Below are positions 26,001-33,204 of a stretch of DNA of 64,000 nucleotides, piece after piece. This DNA is from Sanderia malayensis (Eukaryota > Cnidaria > Scyphozoa > Semaeostomeae > Pelagiidae). The translations under genes and the position numbers were made by a program. The notes beneath the pieces were generated by a model. That model was not told the origin of the DNA and searched no databases. It saw only the letters and a list, made by a program, of their open reading frames with translations. Within the stretch, counting starts at the first letter, position 1; each line of letters opens with the position of its first letter. The stretch covers positions 1,302,001 to 1,366,000 of the forward strand of contig RQOL01000618.1 in NCBI GenBank assembly GCA_013076295.1, given 5' to 3'.

Positions 26001-28887
26001 CTTCTTAGCATCAGCTAGCTAAACACTTTGCTCCTTAAACATGTCAAGTCCTGGAGTAAGGAGCCTTGAAAGAAACCAACAAATACATTGCTTTATTAAA
26101 GTTCATCGAGCGGAGAATAATTGTCACTACCTATTAAACAGTTCAAGGGTTCATGATTCTTATAGCTCTTTATAGTGTGGGATTTCGTTGTATGGAGATT
26201 CCGTTACGTGTTACTGCACACTATAGCCCTAATATAAATGATTTACTTGGTATAATAAAGTTTGTTAGATGGGTTTTTCAATGCATGATCTATTGGGTTA
26301 TATTTTAAGAAGCTCTCGCAAAGACTATGATCCACGTAAACACGTCATAGACCCACGGAGACAAATAAACCTACCTGCCTGCGCAGTGACAAACTTCACA
26401 GCGTCACTCTGCCAACCAGTTGCAGCGTCTTTAGCAATTGTCCGAACTTTGACTCGATACTCGCGGAACGGACGCAGTCCCAAAACAGTTGCTGTCCGAT
26501 TAGCGGGCGATCTTTCGAAAGTGTCCACAGATGCCGCTGCACCGTCCTTGTAAACAATTACGTCAACGTAAACCCAACTGGATGGCCATTGTTTAGTGCA
26601 ACTCAAATCCCATTCAACTGATGCTTTCGTTTGGGCGACGTGCTTCACCTTAAGCTTCAAGCATTTCTCATAACCTGCAACATAGAGTAGAGATACAGTG
26701 AAATCTGCATAATTTGAACTCGTGTAATTCGAACTCTATCTATTTTCGAAATTCTCCGTCCCTTCAAGGATCACTAATGAACCGATTCTTATAAAACAAG
26801 CCTCTATAATTCGAACTTTTTGTAATTCGAACATTTTCACGCTTCCCCAGGGTGTTCGAATTAGACAGAGTTGACCGTAGTTCAGATTTGATCAAGCTCA
26901 GATTTGATCGGATTAGAGTCTGTTATTACCAGAAAAATTTCGCTACTGTATTTGATGGTGCGTCTTTTACCTTGAATAAAAACTTGTGACACTGCTCTGT
27001 GGGTATGATGCACGAATTGATTCGCGGCCAAACATGTGTAATTTCCACCAACTGAATCTTGGATGTTGCGTATTTCAAGGTTGCTCGTGGTTATAAAACC
27101 ACTGATGCGTTTCTGAATTCTAAAATGACTCGTGTCTGACATGTTAACGAATTTATTATCCCAGAGTACTGTTGGTATTGGATTACCAAATGCACTACAT
27201 GTTAATGTCAAGTTGGTGCCTTTCCTTGCAAAATGCTTGCTCATAGGAGGCTTGCTTATGTATGCTCCAACTGCAATGGAAAATGGACACATTGAAAGAA
27301 GTGTTTTTGAAATAAATAAATAACAACTGAATTAAAGGTTTTTGAATGATACAAGATGTTTATTTCTATTTCATCATACTAAGAAGGACAGCTTACTATG
27401 TGAAAAAAGTCTTACACAGATGTTAAATCATTCAAAGCTATTGAACACATACCATAAACTTGCATCGAAGCTTGATGCATTATCATGCCATGTTTATTCG
27501 ATGCAATACACTTGAAAGTCCCATTTTGCAAATACGAGGCTGACAATATTTCAACTCTACTTTGCACCACGTCGCTGTTCACTGAAGTCAATATCGAAAC
27601 CTGTGAAGCAGCTTCAGAAAGAGGCTCTCCATTCTTCTCCCATGATATAGAGGCTGCCGGTATACTATTAGCTGTACATGTAATGTTTACCTTTGAGCCT
27701 TCTAGTATTGTATGGGGGGCAAACGTCTGGGTTAATGAAGGCTTTCCTGGAATAAAACCAATATCAACAATGATTTTCAATTCAATTGCTAACTCTTTTA
27801 GAGGCACAACTCAATCTTTGGTAGCAATAAAAAAAGCTATGCACTGGAATATGTTACCTTAGTTCCTCAAGTAGGGGCCCTGGGTGCTAATTCACTCCAG
27901 CACTTTTTACAGGGGTACTTATTTGAGGGGGGATAGGGGGGCCGAAGAAATAAAGCAATTCATTTGATGAATAGAAAGCAAGAGGTGGAATTAAATCCAG
28001 ATTTCCTGACCATAATCTCAAACAGATGGAAAATGTCTAACATCTGTTGCAACTCCATGAAGCTACATATTTAGATTGATCACCTATGAGAATACTCTGA
28101 ATGGCAAATTTCTTACCTTCAATGATAAGAGTTGTTATGCCAAGTGTCATATTTCCATTAACGCAAGAATAATTTCCAGCATCAGAATAATCCAAACTCT
28201 TGATGAGCAGATTGTTTTCTGATGTTTTGCTAATCCTTGCACTGTCACTAACTACGACAACAATTCCATTGTGTTTCCATTCAACTTCACTGGGCTTTGC
28301 AACAGAAGAGTTTCCACTCGAGCAATAAATGGTTGCAGATCCATTTAGGTGTCTGGTTTGTGATATCTCAGATGATGAAATAGATTGGGCTGGAAGGACA
28401 AAAGAGATTATCTTGACATTGTGACAGGTCAAGGGGCTAATGGAGTGAATAACAAGGTTATTTCCTGCTTTTGCTTTTTATTTCGTGACAAAAGAAAGCA
28501 GAGGAAATAAAAACAGGAACACGAGGTGAAGTGTGATTAAAATCGATAGTGACTCAGTAATTCGCTTTATTTTGAGTTATTTCTGTCTTGCAATCCAACA
28601 AAAATTAATTCCGAATTAAATAGACATTATTACTGAAGCTCTAAGTAACAATAGATGAGCAAATTTTCCACACAAGAAAGGTGAAATTGAAACCTCAGAC
28701 ACACCCAGTATTAGCAAAACTTATCCCCAATAAGAGCCATGTGGTAGCCGCATGTTAAAATCGGCAATGAAATAACAATAATAAAACAAATTAAGGTTTT
28801 CAGGACAAAAAAGTGCATATACTCACCAAATAAACCGATAAGAAGTACCCGTGTTGCAATAAACAAAAGTCCAACCATCCTATTCAT
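2100..28887 (-). CDS. LAR-type receptor protein tyrosine phosphatase, exon 23 split by a transposon
   Basis: Type I membrane phosphatase that should remove phosphate from tyrosines in cell-adhesion signalling. I traced 26 coding exons with matching phases. The order is signal peptide, three Ig, five FN3, one membrane helix, PTP D1, PTP D2. This is the layout of metazoan LAR/PTPRS/PTPRD proteins, which usually have 4-9 FN3. With the transposon and one target-duplication copy removed, the exons sum to 4,413 nt (1,470 aa). Both catalytic signatures are visible: [10 protein letters not shown] with C1098 in D1, and [10 protein letters not shown] with C1392 in D2. As sequenced, exon 23 runs into the element at 16009, giving TGA (16011-16009) and a product of about 1,304 aa lacking most of D2. 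Exons 24-26 beyond the element remain open and conserved. Start: ATG 28887, just before a hydrophobic leader. Confidence 0.93.
2527..2879. mobile_element. MITE with long TIRs, TA target duplication
   Basis: The ends are CTTTAATCGGAGAAACTTTC and its reverse complement GAAAGTTTCTCCGATTAAAG, each flanked by TA. The inner sequence repeats AAACTTTCGCGAATTT-type units in both directions. It is non-coding: the frame at 2702-2884 is a translation of the repeat. It lies in the intron between phosphatase exons 24 and 25. The TA duplication suggests a Tc1/mariner-type mobiliser. Confidence 0.72.
2900..2974. mobile_element. Short MITE (TAATGCTTCGATTAAACG) abutting a 5' splice site
   Basis: TACCGTAATGCTTCGATTAA at 2900 pairs with GGGCGTTTAATCTA near 2960-2972. 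The fuller copy at 22134-22248 has the same left end and a right end of GCGTTTAATCTAAGCATTAC. Here the right end merges directly into the donor of receptor exon 24 (exon ends at 2975; intron begins GTATAG on the minus strand). Confidence 0.6.
3652..3659. repeat. Left 8-bp target-site duplication CAATATTG
   Basis: An identical CAATATTG occurs at 16010-16017 on the other side of the element. The octamer is its own reverse complement. Outside it the two flanks are the two halves of one coding exon. Confidence 0.9.
3660..3703 (+). repeat. Left terminal inverted repeat of the KDZ element
   Basis: Begins CAGGTATAAAAAGTTCC and ends ACCAACCAACTT. It pairs with the reverse complement of 15967-16009, with 8 mismatches in 43. 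The inner 18 positions (AAGACCTTTACCAACCAA) are identical. The first C has no partner at the right end. Confidence 0.88.
3872..7747 (+). pseudogene. KDZ-family transposase gene, 13 exons, with lesions
   Basis: Exons: 3872-4112, 4223-4295, 4378-4503, 4609-4747, 4832-4948, 5033-5064, 5174-5660, 5793-5931, 6002-6274, 6419-7063, 7149-7232, 7361-7483, 7566-7747. The N-terminus is basic ([17 protein letters not shown]). Cysteine/histidine clusters follow ([34 protein letters not shown]). The C-terminal core [17 protein letters not shown], then [10 protein letters not shown] and INSQINEQ, is the hallmark of KDZ (Kyakuja-Dileera-Zisupton) transposases found widely in cnidarians. Lesions: phases of exons 2 and 3 do not fit and give a TAG; the exon 9 donor reads ATAAGT in place of GTAAGT; exon 10 needs at least two frame changes. 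The last three exons are clean. Sequencing indels could mimic some of these. Confidence 0.85.
8459..8494. repeat. Hairpin with ATATGCGAAGACA arms
   Basis: ATATGCGAAGACA is followed after a short loop (TGGTAT) by its exact complement TGTCTTCGCATAT. It lies downstream of the transposase stop. It could be a foldback relic or an RNA structure. There is no further evidence. Confidence 0.5.
8740..8906 (-). CDS. Possible orphan coding exon inside the KDZ element
   Basis: Bounded by an acceptor (TTTTTCACAG) and a donor (GTGAGT). The first 39 codons read like protein ([19 protein letters not shown], then [13 protein letters not shown]), before a TGA in that frame. It lies beyond the stop of the minus-strand gene at 11580, so it would be a third gene or a detached exon. 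No family is recognised. Confidence 0.3.
9760..10173. mobile_element. TIR element with GGGTACCCCAAT ends, nested in the KDZ element
   Basis: The left end TTTTAAAGGCTAGGGTACCC and the right end GGGTACCCCAGCTTTTAAAA are inverted. Both ends carry a second near-palindrome, GTACCCCAAT(A/T)GGGGTAC. No coding content. Confidence 0.6.
14548..14939. mobile_element. Tc1/mariner-type MITE, copy 1 (392 bp)
   Basis: CACG plus a T-run plus ATAAGAAACCGG at the left, and GGTTTCTTATA plus an A-run plus CGTG at the right, flanked by TA on both sides. The interior repeats TTAAGAAACTTTTAGAACTA. It lies in the first intron of the minus-strand gene of the KDZ element. Confidence 0.75.
15233..15635. mobile_element. 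Tc1/mariner-type MITE, copy 2 (403 bp)
   Basis: Same family and orientation as the copy at 14548-14939, 293 bp away. TA flanks and CACG..CGTG ends are preserved. Small differences include an extra CACGTTTTTTTCTTCG stretch in the second half. Confidence 0.75.
15967..16009 (-). repeat. Right terminal inverted repeat of the KDZ element
   Basis: On the minus strand it begins AGCTATAAATCGTTCC and ends ACCAACCAAGTT. It matches the left repeat except at 8 positions and the absent leading C. Confidence 0.88.
16010..16805 (-). other. RPTP domain D2, N-terminal half (exons 21, 22 and 5' part of 23)
   Basis: Exons 16706-16805, 16327-16403 and 16010-16164. They encode [59 protein letters not shown] and ERCYQYW, the usual D2 order. 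Exon 23 is interrupted after its CAATATTG by the transposon end at 16009. The first element base completes a TGA codon. No in-phase donor that would rescue the reading frame was found near the junction. Confidence 0.9.
17318..17470. mobile_element. hAT-type MITE (CAGGGGCG ends)
   Basis: Ends CAGGGGCGTCGTGG and CCACGACGCCCCTG are inverted. The flanking octamers CCTCTGGC (17310-17317) and CCCCTGGC (17471-17478) match at 7 of 8. Terminal CAGGG and 8-bp duplication fit hAT elements. It lies in an intron of the receptor phosphatase. Confidence 0.68.
18248..18419. mobile_element. MITE family with GTTCGAATTA internal repeats, copy 1
   Basis: TACAGTCAAAGCTGTCTAAT at the left and CAGATTTGACTG at the right. 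A second copy in opposite orientation is at 26694-26879, with the shared core GGATCACTAATGAACCGATT / reverse. Both are intronic in the receptor gene and non-coding. Confidence 0.65.
19099..19515. mobile_element. MITE with TAGGCCCCGTTCACACGATG ends
   Basis: The left end TAGGCCCCGTTCACACGATG is mirrored by CATCGTGTGAACGGGGCCTA. The interior carries further GTTCACACGA and ATCCGAAACG units in both orientations, producing spurious open frames at 19089-19391 and 19250-19615. It lies in a receptor intron. Confidence 0.75.
20078..20180. repeat. Diverged copy of the CCTATTGTTTT repeat
   Basis: Twice-repeated CAATAG(T/C)CTATTGTTTTT with AACAATAGAAGAAACAATAG, the core of the 59631-59771 element. The terminal arms are missing. 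Intronic in the receptor gene. Confidence 0.45.
21091..21296. mobile_element. Probable hAT-like MITE (CAGGGGCAGCGCT ends)
   Basis: CAGGGGCAGCGCT at the left pairs with AGCGCCGCCCCTG at the right with small differences. No clear flanking duplication was found. It resembles the 17318-17470 element at the termini only. Confidence 0.45.
22134..22248. mobile_element. Short palindromic MITE (TAATGCTTCGATTAAACG)
   Basis: TGCCGTAATGCTTCGATTAA at the left and TTAATCTAAGCATTACAGTA at the right, around GCCCC-rich units. Same family as 2900-2974. It lies just upstream (transcript sense) of receptor exon 9. Confidence 0.65.
23700..24515 (-). CDS. Phosphatidylinositol transfer protein, class I, intronless
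   Basis: Uninterrupted 271-codon frame, the same length as animal PITP alpha/beta. These cytosolic proteins swap phosphatidylinositol and phosphatidylcholine between membranes. Conserved landmarks in order: [105 protein letters not shown] and the C-terminal GMFEK. The start ATG at 24515 matches the family N-terminus. Animal PITP genes normally have many introns; a complete intronless copy within the 24965-to-22853 intron of the receptor, on the same strand, points to a processed retrocopy. No poly(A) tail or target duplication could be seen, so it is not recent. The open frame suggests it is or was under selection. Confidence 0.93.
   Translation of the reverse strand: MAVVQEYRIPLPISVDEYRIAQLYSVAEASKNETGGGEGVKIIANRPYENDPLNGGSGQYTHKMLHLKTKLPSMISLLSPTGLVEVREESWNAYPYCRTLYTNPYMKDAFKIDIQTWYKPDRVSKDDLGNKYHTLTPSELSVRKCDFIDIINDPVSTSDYKIEEDPSVFKSKKTGRGPIKGADWYSTCEPYMCAYKLYKVEFKWMGLQSKVQSMIMRFVRRLLSIFHRQLFCWMDKWHGLTLEDVRKIEEKTKLELDSLIGQGEARGMFEK
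26694..26879. mobile_element. MITE family with GTTCGAATTA internal repeats, copy 2
   Basis: Begins TACAGTGAAATCTGC and ends AGAGTTGACCGTAG. Inverted relative to the copy at 18248-18419, sharing CCCTTCAAGGATCACTAATG. It lies between receptor exons 4 and 5. Confidence 0.62.
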
Positions 28888-29751
28888 ATTTTACTTGATT
28901 TAGTCCAACTTGAATTGTTGTTTACTTCCCATTCCAAAACACCGGCCTATTTGTCATTTGTAGTTGCATGCATTTATTTCTCACCAGCAATTATCTTCAT
29001 TTCTTTAGTACAAATTTCATTAAACATATATATAATAATGATGTGTTTATAATATCCGTGATATATTTCATGCAAGTAAAATCAAAGTACTGCAAACTGG
29101 AGGCCGAAAGATCAGCAACATCTCGCTGCGATTTTTATTTCATTTCAATCACTTTATGGGTGATTTGCCTCGTCTCCACGTGAATAAGAACCATTGTAAC
29201 GAAAGATTCGAATTGAAGACGAGGCAAGAAGGATCATGTACCAGGACCCCAAGACCAAAAACGTTGGAATAAATGCAGCAAATGCCGAATGCCGAATTTA
29301 ATGCCACAAAACCATACCAATACGTAACCTCTATATGTGACCATGCTTACAAAAAGCCAATATAGTTTAGCTAGGCTCACTGAAAAGTAATAAAGCATGA
29401 CTTTTTACTTTAGAGAGATCAATAAATGAATACGACCATTTTACCAAGAGAACAATGTAAAGCTTCTGTAAAATAAAAGTCTAGATCTGAAATTTTCCGT
29501 CTTACGGAACTAAATTCCGATTTACCAACATATTTTATAAAATCTTTTTGTGCAAAGTCGCTTTTGAAACGCTAATTATGAATAAGGTTATCTACAAGTA
29601 ATATACAGGTAAACATTTTCAAGTGACAAAAATAAACTAAACGGACACATTCTTCAGTGTTCGCTCTCGTGAAACTACTAACATTTATCTATCCCTCCTA
29701 AGTACCCAACATTTAAGAACACTCTCTTTAAAATGTTACAAAATTCTCTTA
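28888..29751. other. Intergenic interval, 5' of the receptor phosphatase
   Basis: Should hold the receptor promoter and 5' UTR and the 3' UTR of the ankyrin gene. AT-rich. The short plus-strand frame at 28968-29183 has no supporting motif. No clear TATA box or other element could be assigned. Confidence 0.5.
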
Positions 29752-30927
29752 TTATCTATTCATATTATTATTATTATTATTATTTCCATTAGCGTCACGT
29801 TTTCGCTTGGGAGGGCCATTGCCATCTGACGGTGCTTTGAACTTCGCTTTCCGTGGCCTAAAATGCGGAACTTCCTTCTGCGTTTGTTTCTTCGATTTAT
29901 TTTTATTATGATTCGTACGTGATTCGCTAGTCTTTGTTTTTGTTGTTGTTGACAATGCAGGCAATGATACAGCGTTCCTTGCGACCCTCTCCAACTTCTT
30001 CAGTCGCACACTTTCGTCCACGCCTTGTCTATAAGATGACGAATATTCGACCGACTGAAGCAAGCTCATGTCGGCTAGTAGGTTCCTGTATGTTATCTTA
30101 CCGAGAATCTCCTCGGAAATCTTTCGTTGGTTATACGATAAAGGAGCAAGTGATTTCTCGCTAGGCTGTCCGGGTTTATAATCTGGTTGTGAGGAAGTGG
30201 ACGATTTTTTCTTTTTTCTGTGACGATTATTCGCCATGCCTGTTCTTGCCAGTTTTCCTGTCTCTATAAGCGGTAGCTCCAAAAATTTCTGTTTGTCTCC
30301 CTTTTCTGGCACTGGGACTGCTGGTTCAGTTTTCAGTTGCTTGACAATGGGGACTTTTTCACCATTCCCCCCAGTCCCAGCCTTATCCCCTTCTCCATCG
30401 TCTGACAGCTCATCAAATTCGGTGACATTTCTCACCATGACAGCGCAGTGTTTATGACCGAGACTCAAAGCGAGGTCGGCTGCCAAGTAACCGTCTTTAT
30501 TCCTGGCCCAGTCACTTGCACCATATCGCTGATACAGTTTACAAATATGGCGTATGAAACTACACTTACCTGTCTTTACAGCGTAGTGTAACAACGAATT
30601 CCCTTCATAGTCCGTCATATTCAAATTCGCTCGTATATGTGGCGTTTGACAACTGAGCAAGGCATTTAAAAGCTCTGTGTTATTACCTGCCATGCAAGCC
30701 CAGTGCATTGCATTGCGGCCTAAGTAATCTCTGTCGTTCACATTAGCTCCATTTTTTAACAATACTTTAATCATTTGTTTGGCTATCTCCTTGTTCTCAA
30801 ACTTACACGCTTCAATCAAAGCCGTTGTACCAAGAACGTTACTACTCAAAGATAAAGTATCTCCGTTGCTTATCAATAATTTGATGCCTCGTACATGTCC
30901 TTGTTTCACTGCTTGGATCAAAGCCAT
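29752..30927 (-). CDS. Ankyrin-repeat protein with basic, Asn-rich tail
   Basis: Single-exon frame of 391 codons from ATG 30927; the frame stays open a little further upstream but without another ATG. Residues 1 to about 165 form about five ankyrin repeats: TALIEACKFENKEIAKQMIK, KNGANVNDRDYLGRNAMHWA, NMTDYEGNSLLHYAVKTGK, KDGYLAADLALSLGHK. The rest is polar, with two basic clusters (NRHRKKKK; PPKRKRD, a nuclear-localisation-like motif), and ends in an Asn run encoded by an AAT microsatellite. Ankyrin repeats bind other proteins; the partner is unknown. Closest family not identified; ANKRD34/63-like proteins have a similar layout. An upstream non-coding exon is possible. Confidence 0.8.
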   Translation of the reverse strand: MALIQAVKQGHVRGIKLLISNGDTLSLSSNVLGTTALIEACKFENKEIAKQMIKVLLKNGANVNDRDYLGRNAMHWACMAGNNTELLNALLSCQTPHIRANLNMTDYEGNSLLHYAVKTGKCSFIRHICKLYQRYGASDWARNKDGYLAADLALSLGHKHCAVMVRNVTEFDELSDDGEGDKAGTGGNGEKVPIVKQLKTEPAVPVPEKGDKQKFLELPLIETGKLARTGMANNRHRKKKKSSTSSQPDYKPGQPSEKSLAPLSYNQRKISEEILGKITYRNLLADMSLLQSVEYSSSYRQGVDESVRLKKLERVARNAVSLPALSTTTKTKTSESRTNHNKNKSKKQTQKEVPHFRPRKAKFKAPSDGNGPPKRKRDANGNNNNNNNMNR

Positions 30928-33204
30928 TTGCAAAATATTAAGAAATTTGCGATGACTGCTTCTAATTGTGTATTCCCCTTGTGTAAACTTCTTAAGGTCG
31001 CATATATTCTCAATAATGATTCAAGATCCCGTGGAGCTTTCTGTTTATGGGCAAATATTTACTGTGTGCGTCAAGCAATCTACGATTCTAGTGTATTCGT
31101 TTTTCCGGTTGCTTCTTGATTCGCCGACAATAATTTCCAGTAAAAGCACAACAGAGCAAGACACTTCGTTTCGGCTGAAATGCAAAGGCATATCTCTGGG
31201 CGAGTTTTCAAGTTTTCAGGCTCTCAGCTTTCAAGTTCCACAATCATAAATGATACATTTGCTGGTGGTACAACAACACACAAATATTGTTTTTGTACAT
31301 TGCGAACTTCGCACGACACCTTAAGACTTCAGCAAATAAAAACAAAGAATGGACAGGGAAGTCTTGTCTTCCCCGCTTTATGAATGAATTACCTGGCCCA
31401 AGAACTTGATAGCTTTAGTTTTCTATTGAAATCTCTGAATGCACCAATTTGCTCAAATATACTTTGCTGTTCAAATTCTAGTGATTTCACGGCCACTTTC
31501 TTCGAATTATGTATAATTCCTGACGTTGAAACTGACGATAAAGTAAAGCCTTTTTGAAATACAAAACAAACATTAAAATACGAAGCCTCTTTTCAAATTT
31601 TCCTCTTCAAGCTTTGCTCAGTCTTCGCATTAATATCATCCCCCAAAATACTTGAATGTTCATCGAATATGAATTGGTTACTTTGCATCTATCACCTGTG
31701 TTCAATAATGTTTTTCTCAAAGAGTTTGTTCAAGTTACACGTAACTGTATCTTTATCTTGTTTTGCTTTGCCAAATACCAAACACAATTCCTGATTGAAT
31801 TTCGCCGTGGCTTCAAATTACAATGTTTTGCATCCGTTACTGAGGCAATCGATCCAGTTTGGCTTTGCTTTGAGTTATGAATTCTTTAATTTAAGCTTTA
31901 GCAAACACATGCTTCTTTAATCTGACAAAGTATTGGATTTTGAGAATTAATCACAAAATCAATCACAAAATATTCTTTCTGTGTACAATGAAATATTGCT
32001 TGAAATAAGACTCTTTGATTCTGTGTTTTCAGAAATTCTGCGTGAATTCATTTGGTTAAATTTTGAAAAATAATATTTCCCTGTGTCTCACACGAGTGGG
32101 TGGGCCTGCACACGTCACACCAACGCATGGCAAAGTTTGAATTGAAGCCTTGTCCTTCAGTTGTTTTACAAGGCTCGTTACAGGATAGACACGTTCGTTT
32201 GGTGATACACACGCAAACATGGGGAATGTGGTATTGTGTGATTGTAATAAACGTAATCCAAGAGATAAAATTGATGCATTGTAGAGATAAACTCAATGCA
32301 ATGTTTAATTGTCCATCGCTTTAAAAGAAAATGTCCACAACTGATCTGGATCTTAAAAGGGGATTGGGCCGAGCGTTTCTATTATTCGTAAAACCGAGCT
32401 GCGTACTAAAATAACAACAATGGAACGTAGAATCATTCAGCGGAGGTGTTCTGCCATTCCCCCAGTCCGAGGTAAAGACAATATTGTAGCCAAGAATAAG
32501 AATATATTTACCATATTGGCCAGATATTCGCTTAATTGTGACAAAACATCGCTATATGCACCATTAAAAAGATTAAACATCCATTTTCATTTAGGATTTA
32601 TACAAAAAATTATACATAGTAAGGCTAACTTATTCCAGATCATGCGTGTCACATTCCTTGCAAAATTCTGGGGCAATCCCTTCTTTCAACACTGCAAAAC
32701 AAGTTGTCGTCTCGGAACAGTAGTTCTGGGACCTGTTCACACGAGCCCGCTTACCATTTACCATTATATTGCTGCGGCCAGCTCACTAAGCGAAAACCCA
32801 CCTAATCCTCAGTTCTTATACAAATTTATCTTCTGTTCATAAGAGAAAGCTAGCTGATCTGCTCGGCGAGATCAAACTTGAACAGTGAGCTGAACAAACA
32901 GGTTGGAAACTTTTCCATATGAACACTCCAGCCCACTACTCGGGCCAAATGCGCATACACAACCATTGTTTTCATTGTCAAATCTCATGTTACAGTTTCC
33001 ATCCCGGCAGACGGGGCAAGATTTTCTCATACGAACAGAATTCAAATTTGTCTCATTCATTGAGTTGGCCCGGTAAGCGGGCTCGTATGAAAGGGGCTAT
33101 TAAACCGACCAGCTATTACAATATAATACGATGTAGATAGATAACTTAATCAGGTAAGACTTTGTTAAATATCACAATCCCCAGTTTTTACCCAAGCATC
33201 ATCA
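30928..33204. other. Intergenic interval between ankyrin gene and GPCR
   Basis: No convincing gene. A minus-strand frame around 32048-32296 is cysteine-rich (TKRTCLSCNEPC; WCDVCRPTHSC) and could be an exon, but has no clear splice borders. A TIR element occupies 32724-33100. The other frames here are unsupported. Confidence 0.45.
32724..33100. mobile_element. MITE with GTTCACACGAGCCCGC ends
   Basis: GACCTGTTCACACGAGCCCG near 32730 is mirrored by GGTAAGCGGGCTCGTATGAA near 33072. Its TIR resembles the GTTCACACGA end of 19099-19515. The cysteine-rich frame at 32872-33060 lies wholly inside and is not taken as a gene. Confidence 0.6.

Larger units (their letters stand above)
20924..28887 (-). 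other. RPTP ectodomain and membrane-segment exons 1-11
   Basis: Exon 1, 28827-28887: signal peptide ([20 protein letters not shown]). Exons 2-4 (28117-28389, 27453-27746, 26971-27270): one Ig domain each, with the paired cysteines and YxC motifs (NYSC, FKC, NYTC). Exons 5-8 (26375-26674, 25626-25931, 24965-25252, 22512-22853): one FN3 each. Exons 9 and 10 (21878-22110, 21510-21567): the fifth FN3 split in two. Exon 11, 20924-21026: membrane helix [19 protein letters not shown] and on, then CRR. Exons 2-8 are all bounded by phase-1 introns, the symmetrical arrangement that lets whole domains shuffle. FN3-4 is longer than its neighbours and holds an RRKR site. Confidence 0.92.

Noticed and set aside
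32048..32296. Cysteine-rich minus-strand frame (CLSCNEPC, WCDVC)
   Set aside because: Protein-like at first sight, but no matching acceptor, donor or neighbouring exon was found. Left unannotated as a gene.
32872..33060. Cysteine-rich frame (KSCPVCRDGNC, CVCAFGPSSGLEC)
   Set aside because: It lies entirely inside a TIR element and has no splice signals, so the cysteines are probably chance.
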